DNA of 57,621 nucleotides from Casimicrobiaceae bacterium (GTDB lineage Bacteria; Pseudomonadota; Gammaproteobacteria; Burkholderiales; Casimicrobiaceae): NCBI GenBank assembly GCA_025056355.1, contig JANWWI010000011.1, positions 1-57,621 of the forward strand. The letters run 5' to 3'. The notes under the pieces are model-generated. The model had not been told where the DNA came from, did not search any database, and saw only the letters and a list, made by a program, of their open reading frames with translations. Both the position numbers and the translations under genes were made by a program. This document shows positions 7,067 through 17,989 of the stretch, in pieces; within the stretch, counting starts at the first letter, position 1, and each line of letters begins with the position of its first letter.

Positions 7067-8832
7067 TCCTGCGCGACGCATCGGCACGACAGTCGGCTCG
7101 GGGCCGGCCGGCGAGCTCAAACGAGGCCTGGCGTGTTCGCCTCGTGCTCGGTGGGCTCGTGGTCGGTTTCTTGATCGCGGCGGGCCGCAGCCTCTGGCTG
7201 CAAGTGGTCGTCCATGAAGATTTGACGCGGCGTGGCGAAGCGCGCACGATCCGCGATGTGGTCAGCCCCGCGCATCGCGGACGCATTCTGAGCCGCGAGG
7301 GCGAGGTGCTCGCCCTGAGTCTGCCGACCCGGGGTATTTATGCGCTGCCCGATGAGGTCGAGTTCAAGACGCCAGAAAAAGCCCAGCAACTGGCCAGCGC
7401 CCTGGGCATGACCGTCTCCGAGCTCAAGCAGCGTCTTGCCGTCGATCGCGATTTCGTGTTTCTTGCGCGCGGGCTGAGTCCCGAGAAGGCACAGGCCATC
7501 CGGGCGCTCGGCATTCCGGGCATCGGGATTCAGCATGAGTTCCGACGCGAGTATCCGTCCTATGAGGTGACCGGTCAGATCGTCGGGGCCACCAACATCG
7601 ATGACCAGGGCACCGAGGGCATCGAGCTTGCGCAGAACGAGTGGCTGTCGGGGAAGGCCGGCGTGCGTCGTGTCATGATCGATCGCCGCGGCGGCGTGGT
7701 CGAAGAGTTCGGGCTGCTGCGCCATCCCCAGCCCGGGCGCGATCTGCATCTGGCGATCGATTCGAGAGTGCAGCACATCGCACACCGCGAATTGCGCTCG
7801 GCCGTCGAGCGGCATCGGGCCAAAGGCGGCGCGATCGTCGTCCTGGATGCCGAGACAGGCGAAATTCTCGCCATGGTCAGCGCGCCCACGCCCAAACCGG
7901 GCGAGCGCAGCGCGGGGCTCGGCAGCGGACTGCGTGCGCGGGCGCTTACCGATCTGTTCGAACCCGGCTCGACGATGAAGGCCTTCACGGTGGCAACGGC
8001 TCTCGAGCTCGGCGTGGTCGGCCCCAATAGCCTGCTGCCGATGACGGGCGGCCTCTACACGCTCAACGGGGCCACCATTCGCGACGTTCACCCGATTGGG
8101 CAGGGGGGCTTTGCCAGCGTGAGCGAAATTCTCATCAAATCGAGCAATGTCGGCACCGCGCGCATTGCCGAGAAGATTTCCGCGGAGGCCATGGCGAGCT
8201 TCCTGCATCGAAGTGGCTTTGGCCGTTCGCCGCAGACGGGATTTCCAGGCGAGACGCACGGCCGCTTGCGGGCCCCGCAATCGTGGCGACCGATCGAAAA
8301 GGCCACAATGAGCTACGGCTACGGGCTCTCGGTCAATCTCGTGCAGCTGGCAAGAGCCTACACGGTCTTTGCCAACCGTGGCGAGCTCGTCGAGGTCACG
8401 CTGCTCAAAAGCAGCGGCACCGGGCGGCGCACGACGGTGTATTCGCCTGAGACGGTTGCGCGTGTGCTCGAGATGCTCGAGCGCGCCACCCAGCGGGGTG
8501 GCACAGCGCCGCTTGCCCAAGTGCCCGGCTACCGCGTGGCCGGCAAGACCGGAACGGCAAAAAAGATCGTGGCCGGCGACTACGCGGAGGACCGCTACGT
8601 GGCCTCCTTTGTTGGGCTCGCCCCGGTGTCGAATCCGCGCTACGTGGTGGCGGTGATGATCGATGAGCCTTCCGCGGGCGCGTTTTATGGCGGCGCGGTG
8701 GCAGCGCCGGTTTTTTCTGCCGTGATGGGTCAGCTGCTTCGCCTCTTTGAGGTGGCGCCCGATGCGCCGTTGCCCCGCGGCGGCCCCGTCGAGCCCTTGG
8801 TCGCGCTCGGTCCCGAGGGAGCTGCCCGATGA
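7063..8832 (+). CDS. ftsI: Septal peptidoglycan transpeptidase FtsI (PBP3)
   Basis: 589 residues: an N-terminal membrane anchor (about 28-45), a pedestal domain from about 60 (DVVSPAHRGRILSREGEVLA) and a penicillin-binding transpeptidase domain. Catalytic motifs are the Ser303 nucleophile in PGSTMKAF, SSN at 360-362 and KTGTAKK from Lys495. It is a class B PBP that crosslinks septal murein made by FtsW. Four-base overlaps with ftsL and murE place it in the translationally coupled core of the cluster. No soluble or truncated variant features are seen. Confidence 0.96.
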   Translation: MILRDASARQSARGRPASSNEAWRVRLVLGGLVVGFLIAAGRSLWLQVVVHEDLTRRGEARTIRDVVSPAHRGRILSREGEVLALSLPTRGIYALPDEVEFKTPEKAQQLASALGMTVSELKQRLAVDRDFVFLARGLSPEKAQAIRALGIPGIGIQHEFRREYPSYEVTGQIVGATNIDDQGTEGIELAQNEWLSGKAGVRRVMIDRRGGVVEEFGLLRHPQPGRDLHLAIDSRVQHIAHRELRSAVERHRAKGGAIVVLDAETGEILAMVSAPTPKPGERSAGLGSGLRARALTDLFEPGSTMKAFTVATALELGVVGPNSLLPMTGGLYTLNGATIRDVHPIGQGGFASVSEILIKSSNVGTARIAEKISAEAMASFLHRSGFGRSPQTGFPGETHGRLRAPQSWRPIEKATMSYGYGLSVNLVQLARAYTVFANRGELVEVTLLKSSGTGRRTTVYSPETVARVLEMLERATQRGGTAPLAQVPGYRVAGKTGTAKKIVAGDYAEDRYVASFVGLAPVSNPRYVVAVMIDEPSAGAFYGGAVAAPVFSAVMGQLLRLFEVAPDAPLPRGGPVEPLVALGPEGAAR

Positions 8833-10307
8833 GTGAGCTCGCGCAGCGCCTCGCCGCACTCGGCCTGGGTGGTCGGCGCCTGGTTCTCGATTCGCGCCGC
8901 ATTCGTCCGGGCGACATTTTCGTGGCCCAGCGGGGACTGTCGGCCGACGGACACGACTACATCGCCGCAGCGGTGGCGCGCGGCGCTGCCGCCGTGATCG
9001 CGGAGCGCTTGCCGGCAGGCTTGTCGGTGCCGGGGTTCGTCGCGCCGACCCACGAGGCGCGTTATCTCGCGCAGCTGTGCAACGCGTACTACAACCATCC
9101 GTCGCGGCGGCTGCGCGTGATCGGCGTGACCGGAACAAACGGCAAGACGAGCGTCACGCAGTGGCTAGCCGAGGCCTTGTCGGCCGAAGGCGAACCCTGC
9201 GCCGTGATCGGGACGCTGGGAGTCGATTTCGCGGGCGAACACGAGCCGACGCTCAACACCACACCCGATGGGGTGACGCTGCACGGCCTGCTTGCCCAGT
9301 TGGCCGATCGGGGAGCGCGCGCTGTGGCCATGGAGGTCTCCTCGCACGCGCTCGCGCAGGAGCGCGTGGCCGGCGTCGACTTCGACACGGTGGTCTTTAC
9401 CAACCTCTCGCCCGATCACCTCGATTACCACGGCACGATGGAGGCCTACGGCGCGGCCAAGGCACGGCTTTTCTCCGACTTTCCAGCGCGGCTTGCCGCG
9501 ATCAATCTCGACGATGCCTTCGGTCGGCACCTGGCTGCCACCACCGGCTTGCCCGTGCTGAGTTACGGCTTCGAGTCGGCGCAGGTCAGCGCGACCCAAC
9601 ATCGCGAGCACGCGATGGGGCAGAGCTTTTGCCTTGTCTACGCCAAGCAAAGCGCTCCCGTGCAATCGCCGACCGTGGGCCGCTTCAACGTCTCAAATCT
9701 GCTTGCGGTTGCCGCCGTTCTGCTCGGGCGGGGGCTGCCGCTTGATCGGGTCGCCGCGCGCCTGTCCATGCTTTCGCCCGTGCGGGGGCGGCTCGAGCGC
9801 GTGAGACTGCCTGATGGCTCCGCGGCAAGCGCGCCGGAGGTGTACGTCGATTACGCACATACGCCGGATGCGTTGGAAAAGGCGTTACTCGCGCTTCGTC
9901 CGCGAACCGCCGCGCAGCTGTGGGTCGTGTTTGGCTGCGGCGGCAATCGCGACCGCAGCAAGCGCGCGCCGATGGGGCGCATTGCTGCCGCGTGCGCCGA
10001 TCGTGTCGTTTTGACGACCGACAACCCACGCTTTGAGGATCCTCAGGCCATTCTTGCCGACGTGGCTGCGGGTATTGCCGGCGAGGCGCGCTCGCGCACG
10101 CTCATTGAACCGGATCGACGCAGCGCCATTGCCCGCGCGCTCAGCTTGGCCACAGCCGGCGATACGGTTTTGATCGCCGGCAAGGGGCACGAGACCTATC
10201 AGGAAGTCGCCGGAGTGCGGCACCCGTTCGACGACGTTGAAGTGGCGCGCGAGATCCTCATGGCTCGCTTCGGTTCCTCTGCAACCCCGGAGGGGCGTCA
10301 TGTTTGA
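8829..10307 (+). CDS. murE: UDP-MurNAc-L-Ala-D-Glu:meso-diaminopimelate ligase MurE
   Basis: 492 residues of the Mur ligase family. The P-loop VTGTNGKTSVTQ lies near residues 100-111, VAMEVSSHALAQERV and FTNLSPDHLDYHGTMEAY form the central ATPase domain, and the DNPR motif at about 398-401 is the signature that selects meso-diaminopimelate rather than lysine. It adds the third residue of the stem peptide in the cytoplasm using ATP. It overlaps ftsI by ATGA and murF by 8 bases. The DNPR motif predicts mDAP-type, Gram-negative murein. Confidence 0.96.
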   Translation: MSELAQRLAALGLGGRRLVLDSRRIRPGDIFVAQRGLSADGHDYIAAAVARGAAAVIAERLPAGLSVPGFVAPTHEARYLAQLCNAYYNHPSRRLRVIGVTGTNGKTSVTQWLAEALSAEGEPCAVIGTLGVDFAGEHEPTLNTTPDGVTLHGLLAQLADRGARAVAMEVSSHALAQERVAGVDFDTVVFTNLSPDHLDYHGTMEAYGAAKARLFSDFPARLAAINLDDAFGRHLAATTGLPVLSYGFESAQVSATQHREHAMGQSFCLVYAKQSAPVQSPTVGRFNVSNLLAVAAVLLGRGLPLDRVAARLSMLSPVRGRLERVRLPDGSAASAPEVYVDYAHTPDALEKALLALRPRTAAQLWVVFGCGGNRDRSKRAPMGRIAAACADRVVLTTDNPRFEDPQAILADVAAGIAGEARSRTLIEPDRRSAIARALSLATAGDTVLIAGKGHETYQEVAGVRHPFDDVEVAREILMARFGSSATPEGRHV

Positions 10308-11679
10308 CCTGCGCTTCGTGCACGAAGTGGTCGGCGGTGCGTTGCTGGCAGGGCCGATGCATGCCTCGACGACATTTACGTCGGTGAGCACCGATAGCCG
10401 TAGGATCAGTCCCGGCGCGCTGTTTGTGGCGCTTGTCGGTGAGCGGCACGATGGGCATGCTTTCGCTGCCGCGGCGGTTGAAGGCGGCGCACTCGGGGTC
10501 GTGGTTGCACGCCGGCTTGCTCTGCCCGAGCGGGTCGTGCAAATCGTGGTCGGCGATCCGCTGCTTGCCTTGCAGCGACTCGCGCAGGCGCACCGGCGAC
10601 GCTTTGGTCTACCTGTGCTCGCAATCACGGGAAGCAATGGCAAGACCACGACCAAGGCGATGGCGGCGAGCGTTTTCGCGGCGGCCTTTGGCCCGGATGC
10701 GATCTGCGCAACGCGCGGCAATCTCAACAATCACATCGGCGTGCCGCTTACCTTGCTTGAGCTGACGGCGCAGCATCGCGCGGCGGTGGTCGAGATGGGG
10801 ATGAATCATTTTGGCGAGATCGCACAGCTCACGCGGCTTGCCGAGCCGAGCGCGGCGCTGATCACCAATGCCGGCCCGGCGCACCTGGAAGGGGTCGGAT
10901 CGCTCGCGGGCGTGGCCAAAGCCAAGGGCGAAATCTTTGAGGCGCTCCGCCCCGGTGGGGTGGCGCTGCTCAACCGCGACGATGCGTTTTATGCGTACTG
11001 GCACGTGCTCACGCGCGAGTTCCGCCAGGTCAGTTTCGGGTTTGATGCTCGCGCCGACGTGTGCGGCAGTCTTTCCTCCGATGGTCGCCTGAGCGTGATC
11101 TTGCCCGAGGGCCGGCTGGCCGTGCGCATGCCGCTGCCCGGAACTCACAACGCGCGCAACGCACTGGGCGTCGTTGCCGCAGCGTGGTCCTTGGGCATCG
11201 ACCCAGCCGCGATTCAACGCGGTATCGAGAGCGCCCGATTCGAGGCGCAGCGACTCGAGCGCAAGCGCCTCGGTAACGGCACTGTCGTGATCGACGACAG
11301 CTACAACGCGAATCCGGCCAGCATGCTTGCCGCCATCGAGGTGCTGGCTCAGGAGCCGGGACGCCGCCTGCTGGTGCTCGGCGACATGGCGGAACTCGGC
11401 GCGGCAAGCACGGAAGGACACCGCCAAGTGGCCCGGGCCGCGCTTTCAGCCCCGATTCACGGGATCTTCGTGTTGGGCGAGGCCATGCGTGAGGCCTTCT
11501 CGACCGAGCGCGTGCCGCAAGGCATCACCTTCGAGTGCGTCACCACTATCGAGGCGCTGATCGAGGCCCTTCTCCCCTGCCTCGACGAAACCGCGGTCGT
11601 GCTCGTCAAAGCCTCGCGAGCGATGGGCCTTGAGCGCGTGGTGATGGCGCTCGAGCGCCGTTTCGGGAGGCAAGGCTGA
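10300..11679 (+). CDS. murF: UDP-MurNAc-tripeptide:D-Ala-D-Ala ligase MurF
   Basis: The ATG at 10300 ([11 protein letters not shown]) gives 459 residues, the usual MurF length. An in-frame upstream start would only extend into murE. The P-loop [14 protein letters not shown] sits near residue 110. [33 protein letters not shown] and [19 protein letters not shown] are classic MurF blocks. It attaches D-Ala-D-Ala to complete UDP-MurNAc-pentapeptide. The D-Ala-D-Ala donor enzyme Ddl is not encoded in this cluster and must come from elsewhere. The start overlaps murE by 8 bases and the stop shares a base with the mraY start (TGATG). Confidence 0.96.
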   Translation: MFDLRFVHEVVGGALLAGPMHASTTFTSVSTDSRRISPGALFVALVGERHDGHAFAAAAVEGGALGVVVARRLALPERVVQIVVGDPLLALQRLAQAHRRRFGLPVLAITGSNGKTTTKAMAASVFAAAFGPDAICATRGNLNNHIGVPLTLLELTAQHRAAVVEMGMNHFGEIAQLTRLAEPSAALITNAGPAHLEGVGSLAGVAKAKGEIFEALRPGGVALLNRDDAFYAYWHVLTREFRQVSFGFDARADVCGSLSSDGRLSVILPEGRLAVRMPLPGTHNARNALGVVAAAWSLGIDPAAIQRGIESARFEAQRLERKRLGNGTVVIDDSYNANPASMLAAIEVLAQEPGRRLLVLGDMAELGAASTEGHRQVARAALSAPIHGIFVLGEAMREAFSTERVPQGITFECVTTIEALIEALLPCLDETAVVLVKASRAMGLERVVMALERRFGRQG

Positions 11680-12833
11680 TGCTCTACTGGCTTGCGATCA
11701 CCGTTTTGCGCGACGTGCCCGGCATGTCGGCGTTTCAATACATCACGCTGCGCTCGGTGCTTGCGTGCGCGACCGCCATGGCGGTGGCACTGGCGATTGG
11801 GCCGCGCATGATTCGCTGGCTGCTTGCCATGAAGATCGGTCAGGCTGTGCGTGACGACGGACCGCAGAGTCATCTGGCCAAGCAGGGGACCCCGACCATG
11901 GGCGGCGCGATGGTGCTGATCGCGATTGCCTTCTCAACGCTGCTGTGGGCCGATCTGACCAATCGGTTTATCTGGGTCGTGCTCTTCGTGATGGGCGGCT
12001 TCGGACTCATCGGCTGGGTCGACGATTACCGAAAAGTCGTCCATCGCAACCCCAAAGGCATGAGCGCGCGCGAAAAGTTCGGCTGGCAGGCCATTGTCGC
12101 CTTGGTCGCATCGGTGTATCTGGTCTTTGCCATATCGGCGCCCAACTCGAAGCAAATCTTTGGCCTGATCTGGACCTGGGTGCAGAGCGGCTTTACGACC
12201 GAGCTGCCGTCGCGCGCCGATCTAATCGTGCCGTTTTTCAAGCACGTGGCGTATCCGCTCGGCTTGTTCGGCTTTATTGCGCTGACCTGGCTTGTGATCG
12301 TGGGCACTTCGAATGCCGTCAACCTGACCGACGGACTCGACGGACTGGCCATCATGCCCGTGGTCATGGTGGGCTCGGCTCTGGCGGTGTTTGCGTATGT
12401 GGTCGGCCGCGTCGACTATTCGCGCTACTTGCTGTTTCCGTACATCCCCGGTGCTGGCGAGCTCATGATCTTTTGCGCTGCGATGGCAGGGGCCGGGCTC
12501 GGTTTTTTGTGGTTCAACGCGCATCCGGCGCGCGTTTTCATGGGTGATGTCGGGGCCCTTGCGCTCGGGGCGGCTCTGGGCACGATCGCCGTGATCGTGC
12601 GTCAGGAGATCGTGCTGGTGATCATGGGCGGCATCTTCGTTGTGGAGACCCTGTCGGTTGTGGCGCAGGTTCTCTACTTCAAGTACACGAAGGGAAAGCG
12701 CATTTTCCGCATGGCACCGCTCCACCATCATTTCGAATTGCTCGGCTGGCATGAGAACCACGTCGTGGTGCGCTTCTGGATCATCACGATGTTTCTCGTC
12801 CTGGCTGGGCTGTCGACGCTCAAACTGAGGTAG
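11679..12833 (+). CDS. mraY: Phospho-MurNAc-pentapeptide translocase MraY
   Basis: 384 residues, multi-spanning membrane enzyme with about ten hydrophobic segments. The conserved blocks are [17 protein letters not shown] near residue 68, the aspartates of [20 protein letters not shown], the [12 protein letters not shown] segment, and the HHHFELLGW histidine motif near the C-terminus. It transfers phospho-MurNAc-pentapeptide to undecaprenyl phosphate to form lipid I, using magnesium, on the inner face of the cytoplasmic membrane. It begins within the murF stop codon (TGATG) and is followed by murD after 8 bases. Confidence 0.97.
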   Translation: MLYWLAITVLRDVPGMSAFQYITLRSVLACATAMAVALAIGPRMIRWLLAMKIGQAVRDDGPQSHLAKQGTPTMGGAMVLIAIAFSTLLWADLTNRFIWVVLFVMGGFGLIGWVDDYRKVVHRNPKGMSAREKFGWQAIVALVASVYLVFAISAPNSKQIFGLIWTWVQSGFTTELPSRADLIVPFFKHVAYPLGLFGFIALTWLVIVGTSNAVNLTDGLDGLAIMPVVMVGSALAVFAYVVGRVDYSRYLLFPYIPGAGELMIFCAAMAGAGLGFLWFNAHPARVFMGDVGALALGAALGTIAVIVRQEIVLVIMGGIFVVETLSVVAQVLYFKYTKGKRIFRMAPLHHHFELLGWHENHVVVRFWIITMFLVLAGLSTLKLR

Positions 12834-12841
12834 GCATCGCC

Positions 12842-14272
12842 ATGGCTGCGCTTCGCTACGACCAGCAACACGTGGCCGTGCTCGGACTGGGCGCAACCGG
12901 GATGTCACTCGTGCGGCATCTGCATGCGCGGGGCGCTTGCGTGCGCGTGTTCGACGAACGGGCCCCGGAGCTGCTCGAAGGGGCGCGCGCTGCCTTGCCC
13001 GAGGCCGTGCCGCTTGAGCGTATCGACGGCGATCGCGACCGGCTGCCGGCGGCAACGGACTGGGTGGCGCTCTCGCCGGGGTTTCCACGTGCAAAGCGCA
13101 TCGTGCAGAGCGCCCTTGCCTCGGGCCGGCCGGTCTGGGGCGACATCGAACTCTTTGCCCGAGAGCTCGATCCGGGGACGCGCGTGTTGGCGATCACGGG
13201 CAGCAATGGCAAAACCACCACGACCGCGCTTGCCGGCGTGCTCGTACGCGCGCAGGATGCTTCGGCGCAAACGGCGGGCAACATCGGCGAGCCCGTGCTT
13301 GAGGCACTCGCGCGTGCGCCGGCCACGCGCACGTGGGTGCTCGAACTGTCGAGCTTTCAGCTCGAATCGACTGAATCGCTCGCACCGACCGCGGCCACGG
13401 TGCTCAACGTGAGTCCAAATCACCTGGATCGCTACCCGAGCTTTTTCGACTACGCGGCAAGCAAAGCGCGCATCTACGCGCGCGCCGAGCGACGGGTTGC
13501 CAACCGCGACTGTGCGTACGCCTCGCAGATGGTGGCCGAGTACGACCCGAGCGTGCGTCGCTTCGGGCTCGATCGGCCGCAGCGCTTGACGGACTACGGG
13601 CTTGCCGGTCACGACGCGATCGCGTGGCTCGTGCAGGGCGAGCGCGCCTTCTGCCGTGCCGATGAACTCAGGCTTGCGGGACGCCACCAGTGGGCCAACG
13701 CGCTTGCGGCGCTTGCGCTTTGCGAGCCCGCGGGCGGCTGGAGCGATTCCGAACGCGAGCGGGCGGCCGCGCTGCTCAAGAGCTTTCGCGGTCTGCCGCA
13801 TCGCATGGCGCTGCTCGGCTTGATCGATGGGGTGCGCGTGATCGATGATTCAAAAGCCACGACCGAAGCGGCAACGCAAGCGGCCCTCGAAGGCCTGGCT
13901 GAGCCGGGCGTCGGCTGCATTCACCTGATCGCCGGCGGCGACGGCAAAGGGCAATCCTTCCGCGACTTCGGTCAGGCGGTGGCGCGAGCGGGCGCCCGGT
14001 TGTACTTGATTGGACGCGACGCGCCGCGGCTTGCTGCGGCAAGCGCCCCGTATGGCATCGAGGCGCAGCAGTTTGCGCGCCTTGAGGAGGCCACGCGGGC
14101 GGCGCTCGAACGCGCGCGGCCTGGTGACATCGTGCTGCTTTCGCCGGCCTGCGCGAGCTGGGACATGTTTCAAAGCTATCGCGAACGCGCCGAGGTCTTT
14201 CACGCCGCCGTGGTTGAGTGGGCCAACGCGCGCGGCAAGGCGCTCGAGCCGCCGCGAGAGGATCGGCCATGA
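12842..14272 (+). CDS. murD: UDP-MurNAc-L-alanine:D-glutamate ligase MurD
   Basis: 476 residues. The Rossmann-like N-terminus VAVLGLGATGMSLVRHL binds UDP-MurNAc-Ala. The P-loop [11 protein letters not shown] begins near residue 120. NVSPNHLDRYPSFFDYAASKARI and DDSKATTEAATQAALEGL are family blocks, and LLSPACASWDMFQSYRERAEVF is the typical C-terminal motif. It adds D-Glu to the stem peptide in the cytoplasm. It is the only junction in the mraY-murD-ftsW stretch with a real gap upstream (8 bases). The stop overlaps ftsW as ATGA. Confidence 0.96.
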   Translation: MAALRYDQQHVAVLGLGATGMSLVRHLHARGACVRVFDERAPELLEGARAALPEAVPLERIDGDRDRLPAATDWVALSPGFPRAKRIVQSALASGRPVWGDIELFARELDPGTRVLAITGSNGKTTTTALAGVLVRAQDASAQTAGNIGEPVLEALARAPATRTWVLELSSFQLESTESLAPTAATVLNVSPNHLDRYPSFFDYAASKARIYARAERRVANRDCAYASQMVAEYDPSVRRFGLDRPQRLTDYGLAGHDAIAWLVQGERAFCRADELRLAGRHQWANALAALALCEPAGGWSDSERERAAALLKSFRGLPHRMALLGLIDGVRVIDDSKATTEAATQAALEGLAEPGVGCIHLIAGGDGKGQSFRDFGQAVARAGARLYLIGRDAPRLAAASAPYGIEAQQFARLEEATRAALERARPGDIVLLSPACASWDMFQSYRERAEVFHAAVVEWANARGKALEPPREDRP

Positions 14273-15492
14273 TCGCCCAGTGGGTGACGCAGCTGCGCGA
14301 GCGCTGGATCGGCCGCCCTCATCGCGAGGAGGCCCTCCGGCGCGAACCCGAGATCGATGTCACGCTGCTCATCGTGCTCGTCGCGCTGCTTGCGCTCGGA
14401 TTGCTGATGGTCTATTCGGCCTCGATTCCGATTGCAAGCGTGGCCAAGGCCACCCAGGGCAACCCGTTTTACTACTTGCAGCGACAGGCGCTGTTTGTCC
14501 TGCTTGGGCTGGCACTGGCGGTGTTTGTGTTCGATGTGCCGGTGCGCTTGCTCGAGCGGCTCGCGCCCCTGGTGATCGCCGTGGCGCTCGGCTTGCTCGC
14601 GCTTGTGCTCGTTCCCTCCATCGGCAAGGTCGTCAACGGGGCGCGGCGCTGGATTCCGCTCGGTCCGTTTTCCTTGCAGCCCTCCGAGATCATGAAACTT
14701 GCCGTCGTGCTCTTTGCGGCTCGCTACGCCGTGCGTAAGGCGGAGCGGCTGTCGAGCAAGCAGCCCTTGTTGCAAAGCATCCTGCACGGGCTCGGTCCCT
14801 TCCTGCTGGTGATGCTCTTTGCCGCGGTGCTGTTGCTGCGCGAGCCCGATTTCGGCGCCACGCTCATCGTGGTGACGACGGGGATCGTCATTTTGTTCAT
14901 GGCTGGGCTCGACCACCGGGTGATCGTGCCACTTGCGGTACTGGCCGTTGCGGCGGGCGTGGCGCTTGTGGCCACGGAGTCCTATCGCCTCGAGCGCATC
15001 ATGACGCTACTTGATCCCTGGAAAGAGGAGTACCGACAGGGCTACCAACTCACCACGTCGCTCATCGCGATTGGGCGCGGTGGCGTGTTCGGCCTCGGTC
15101 TCGGCGCAAGCGTCTCCAAGCACTATTACCTGCCCGAAGCCCATACCGATTTCATCCTCGCCATCACGGCCGAGGAGCTGGGACTGGTGGGGCTGCTGCT
15201 GGTCATCGCCGCCTATGCGTTCATCACCGTCCGAGCGTTTCGGATCGGACGCGATGCCGAGCGGCTCGAGCAACCCTTCGCCGCGGGCGTGGCCCGCGGA
15301 ATCGGCGTGCTCTTGGGCGGGCAGGCGCTCATCAATATCGCCGTCAATTTGGGACTCGCCCCCACCAAGGGGCTCACACTGCCGCTCATGTCCTATGGCG
15401 GCAGCGGAATGGTCGTGACGCTCTGCGCACTTGCGATCCTGTTGCGGATCGACTGGGAGAACCGGCGCCGTGAGCGGGGGTTTGCTGTATGA
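14269..15492 (+). CDS. ftsW: Lipid II polymerase FtsW (SEDS family)
   Basis: The ATG at 14269 overlaps the murD stop (ATGA) and gives 407 residues. About ten membrane segments begin around residue 30. Family motifs include LLMVYSAS, LQPSEIMKLAVVLFAARY, HTDFILAITAEELGLVG and LMSYGGSGMVVTLCALAILLRI. FtsW is the septal peptidoglycan glycosyltransferase that works with FtsI. The short cytoplasmic N-terminus (about 30 residues, Arg/Glu rich) is normal. An in-frame start 51 bases upstream is unlikely because it only runs into murD. Confidence 0.95.
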   Translation: MIAQWVTQLRERWIGRPHREEALRREPEIDVTLLIVLVALLALGLLMVYSASIPIASVAKATQGNPFYYLQRQALFVLLGLALAVFVFDVPVRLLERLAPLVIAVALGLLALVLVPSIGKVVNGARRWIPLGPFSLQPSEIMKLAVVLFAARYAVRKAERLSSKQPLLQSILHGLGPFLLVMLFAAVLLLREPDFGATLIVVTTGIVILFMAGLDHRVIVPLAVLAVAAGVALVATESYRLERIMTLLDPWKEEYRQGYQLTTSLIAIGRGGVFGLGLGASVSKHYYLPEAHTDFILAITAEELGLVGLLLVIAAYAFITVRAFRIGRDAERLEQPFAAGVARGIGVLLGGQALINIAVNLGLAPTKGLTLPLMSYGGSGMVVTLCALAILLRIDWENRRRERGFAV

Positions 15493-16592
15493 GTGCGCCT
15501 GCGCCGCATCTGCTCGTGATGGCCGGCGGCACCGGCGGCCACATCATGCCCGGCCTTGCGGTGGCCGAGCGGATGCACGCGCGCGGCTGGCGCATCTCCT
15601 GGCTCGGCACGCGCGGCGGCATGGAGGAAGAGCTCGTCAGAGCGGCCCATTGGCCGCTTCTCACCGTGGAGTTCAGCGCTTGGGTCGGCCAGGGCTGGCG
15701 AGCCCGCCTTGCCCTGCCAATCTGTCTGCTTCGCGCTTGGCGCGCAATCGGAGCGCGCTTCGGGCAGGATCGACCCGACGTGGCCATCGGCTTTGGCGGC
15801 TATCCAAGCGTTCCTGGGGCGCTGTGGGCTTGGACTCACGCAGTGCCCTTGCTCGTTCACCAGTCCGATGTTGTGGCCGGGCGCGCCAATCGGTTGCTTG
15901 CGCGCTTGGCCACGCGCGTTTTGGTCGGATTTGAGGAGACCCTTCGCGAACATGCACACAAGCGCATCGTTACGGGCAATCCGCTGCGCGCGGGCTTTGC
16001 AGACGCGCCCACGCCGGCGCAGCGGTTTGCCCAGCGCACCGGGCCGCTGCGCCTGCTGGTGCTCGGGGGCAGTCGTGGCGCGGCGTGGTTGAACGAGACG
16101 GTGCCGTTGGCGCTTGCGCAATTGCCCGAGACGAAGCGGCCCGAGGTGCTGCATCAGTGTGGACGCGGAGCCCGCGAAGCAACCGAGGCAGCCTACCGCC
16201 GGGCCGGCGTGCGCGCTCGTGTCGAGGAGTTTGTCGGCGACTCGCTGGCTGCGATGTGCGAAGCCGATTTGTTGGTCGGGCGCGCGGGGGCGAGCACCGT
16301 GAGCGAGTTGGCCGCGGTGGGACTCGGGGCCATTCTGGTGCCCTATCCGCACCACCGAGACCAGCAGCAGCTTCACAACGCCCGTGTGCTCGAGCGCGCC
16401 GGGGCGGCCGAAGTGCTCGACCAGCTCACCACGAGTGCAGAGGCGCTCGCGACCCGCTTGTTGCGTCTGGATCGCGCGCGCTGCCTCGAACTGGCCGAAC
16501 GCGCGAGGCGCTGTGCCCGCCTCGATGCCACCGAGCGCATTTGCGAGGCGATCGTGGCCGCAGTGCGACGAGACGTTGGAGGCGGGCGATGA
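15489..16592 (+). CDS. murG: UDP-GlcNAc:lipid I GlcNAc transferase MurG
   Basis: 367 residues, GT-B fold. The N-terminal glycine-rich loop [20 protein letters not shown] binds the lipid-linked acceptor. The second G-loop region [14 protein letters not shown] and the donor-site block beginning [20 protein letters not shown], followed by [15 protein letters not shown], are diagnostic. It converts lipid I to lipid II at the inner face of the membrane. It overlaps ftsW and murC by 4 bases each (ATGA). Confidence 0.96.
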   Translation: MSAPAPHLLVMAGGTGGHIMPGLAVAERMHARGWRISWLGTRGGMEEELVRAAHWPLLTVEFSAWVGQGWRARLALPICLLRAWRAIGARFGQDRPDVAIGFGGYPSVPGALWAWTHAVPLLVHQSDVVAGRANRLLARLATRVLVGFEETLREHAHKRIVTGNPLRAGFADAPTPAQRFAQRTGPLRLLVLGGSRGAAWLNETVPLALAQLPETKRPEVLHQCGRGAREATEAAYRRAGVRARVEEFVGDSLAAMCEADLLVGRAGASTVSELAAVGLGAILVPYPHHRDQQQLHNARVLERAGAAEVLDQLTTSAEALATRLLRLDRARCLELAERARRCARLDATERICEAIVAAVRRDVGGGR

Positions 16593-17989
16593 AGTTTGCT
16601 CCGCGACACGTGCACTTTGTTGGCATTGGCGGCGCCGGCATGAGCGGAATCGCTGAGGTGCTGGCCACGCAGGGCACGCGCGTGACCGGCTCCGATGCGG
16701 TGGCCTCGCCGGTCCTTGAGCAGCTGCGTGCACGCGGTATCGAAGTGCATGTGGGGCATGCCGCCGAGCACGTCGGGCAGGCGCAAGCCGTGGTGGTTTC
16801 AAGCGCCGTGCGCGAGGACAACCCCGAGGTGCAAGCGGCCCGCGCACGGCGTATTCCGGTGATTCCGCGCGCACTCATGCTCGCCGAGCTCATGCGCATG
16901 CGTCGCGGCATCGCGGTGGCAGGCACGCATGGCAAGACCACCACGACCTCGCTGATCGCGTCTGTGCTTGGCGAGGGCGGGCTTGATCCGACCTTCGTGA
17001 TCGGCGGACGGCTGCTTGCGGCCGGCACCAACGCACGGCTCGGATCGGGCGAATGGCTCGTGGCCGAGGCCGATGAATCGGATGCCTCGTTTCTGCATCT
17101 CACGCCGACGCTCGCGGTCATCACCAATATCGATCGCGATCACATGGACACCTATGAGCAATCGCTTGCGCGCCTCGATCGCGCTTTCATCGACTTTGCG
17201 CACCGCTTGCCGTTTTACGGTGCGCTTTACGCGTGCGCGGACGATCCCGGCGTTGCCCGCATCTTGCCCGCGGTGAGCCGCCCGATTGTGACCTATGGCA
17301 CCAGCGCCACGGCCGATGTGCGCGCGGTCGGCATCCAAAGCGAGGGGGCGCGCATGCGCTTTACCGCGCTTCGTAGCGGCTCAGCGCCGCTTGCGGTCGA
17401 GTTGCGCTTGACCGGTCTTCATAACGTGGTCAACGCGCTGGCGGCCATCGCGATCGGACAAGATTTGGGCGTGGCCGACCGCGCGATTCAGCGCGCGCTC
17501 GCACAATTCGCTGGCGTCGGGCGACGGCTGCAAAGTTACGGCGAGCGCCTCCTGGGGGCACGACGCTTCCACCTGATCGATGACTATGGCCATCACCCGC
17601 GCGAGATCGAGGCCACGCTCTCTGCGGTGCGGGGCGCGTTTCCAGGGCGACCGATTCTGCTTGCGTTTCAGCCACATCGCTACACGCGCACGCGCGATCT
17701 GTTCGATGACTTCGTGGCCGTGCTCGAACGTGCCGACAAGCTCGTGCTCACCGAGGTCTACCCGGCCGGCGAAGCCCCACTTCCGGCAGCCGATGGCCGG
17801 TCGCTGGCGCGAGCCGTGCGCGTTCGCGGTCGCCGGGAACCGTTGTTTGCCGAGGATCTGGCCGCGCTTGAAGCGCTTGTGCTCGACAGCTTGGCCGATG
17901 GCGACGTCGTGCTGCTGATGGGCGCAGGCTCGATTGCGAGTCTCGCGCCGCGGCTGGCCGAGCAGAGCGCGACGGAGGGCAACGCATGA
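16589..17989 (+). CDS. murC: UDP-MurNAc:L-alanine ligase MurC
   Basis: 466 residues from the ATG at 16589, inside the murG stop overlap. [21 protein letters not shown] is the UDP-binding start. The P-loop [12 protein letters not shown] lies near residue 111, [12 protein letters not shown] and [10 protein letters not shown] form the ATPase domain, and [14 protein letters not shown] is the MurC C-terminal hallmark. It catalyses the first amino acid addition to UDP-MurNAc. In most related bacteria ddl follows directly, but here ftsQ begins within the murC stop (ATGA), so ddl is absent from the cluster. Confidence 0.96.
   Translation: MKFAPRHVHFVGIGGAGMSGIAEVLATQGTRVTGSDAVASPVLEQLRARGIEVHVGHAAEHVGQAQAVVVSSAVREDNPEVQAARARRIPVIPRALMLAELMRMRRGIAVAGTHGKTTTTSLIASVLGEGGLDPTFVIGGRLLAAGTNARLGSGEWLVAEADESDASFLHLTPTLAVITNIDRDHMDTYEQSLARLDRAFIDFAHRLPFYGALYACADDPGVARILPAVSRPIVTYGTSATADVRAVGIQSEGARMRFTALRSGSAPLAVELRLTGLHNVVNALAAIAIGQDLGVADRAIQRALAQFAGVGRRLQSYGERLLGARRFHLIDDYGHHPREIEATLSAVRGAFPGRPILLAFQPHRYTRTRDLFDDFVAVLERADKLVLTEVYPAGEAPLPAADGRSLARAVRVRGRREPLFAEDLAALEALVLDSLADGDVVLLMGAGSIASLAPRLAEQSATEGNA

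Noticed and set aside
7117-9138. A 673-codon minus-strand open frame opposite ftsI and murE
   Set aside because: Same reason: both plus-strand genes are complete with catalytic motifs, and the antisense product has no recognisable domain.
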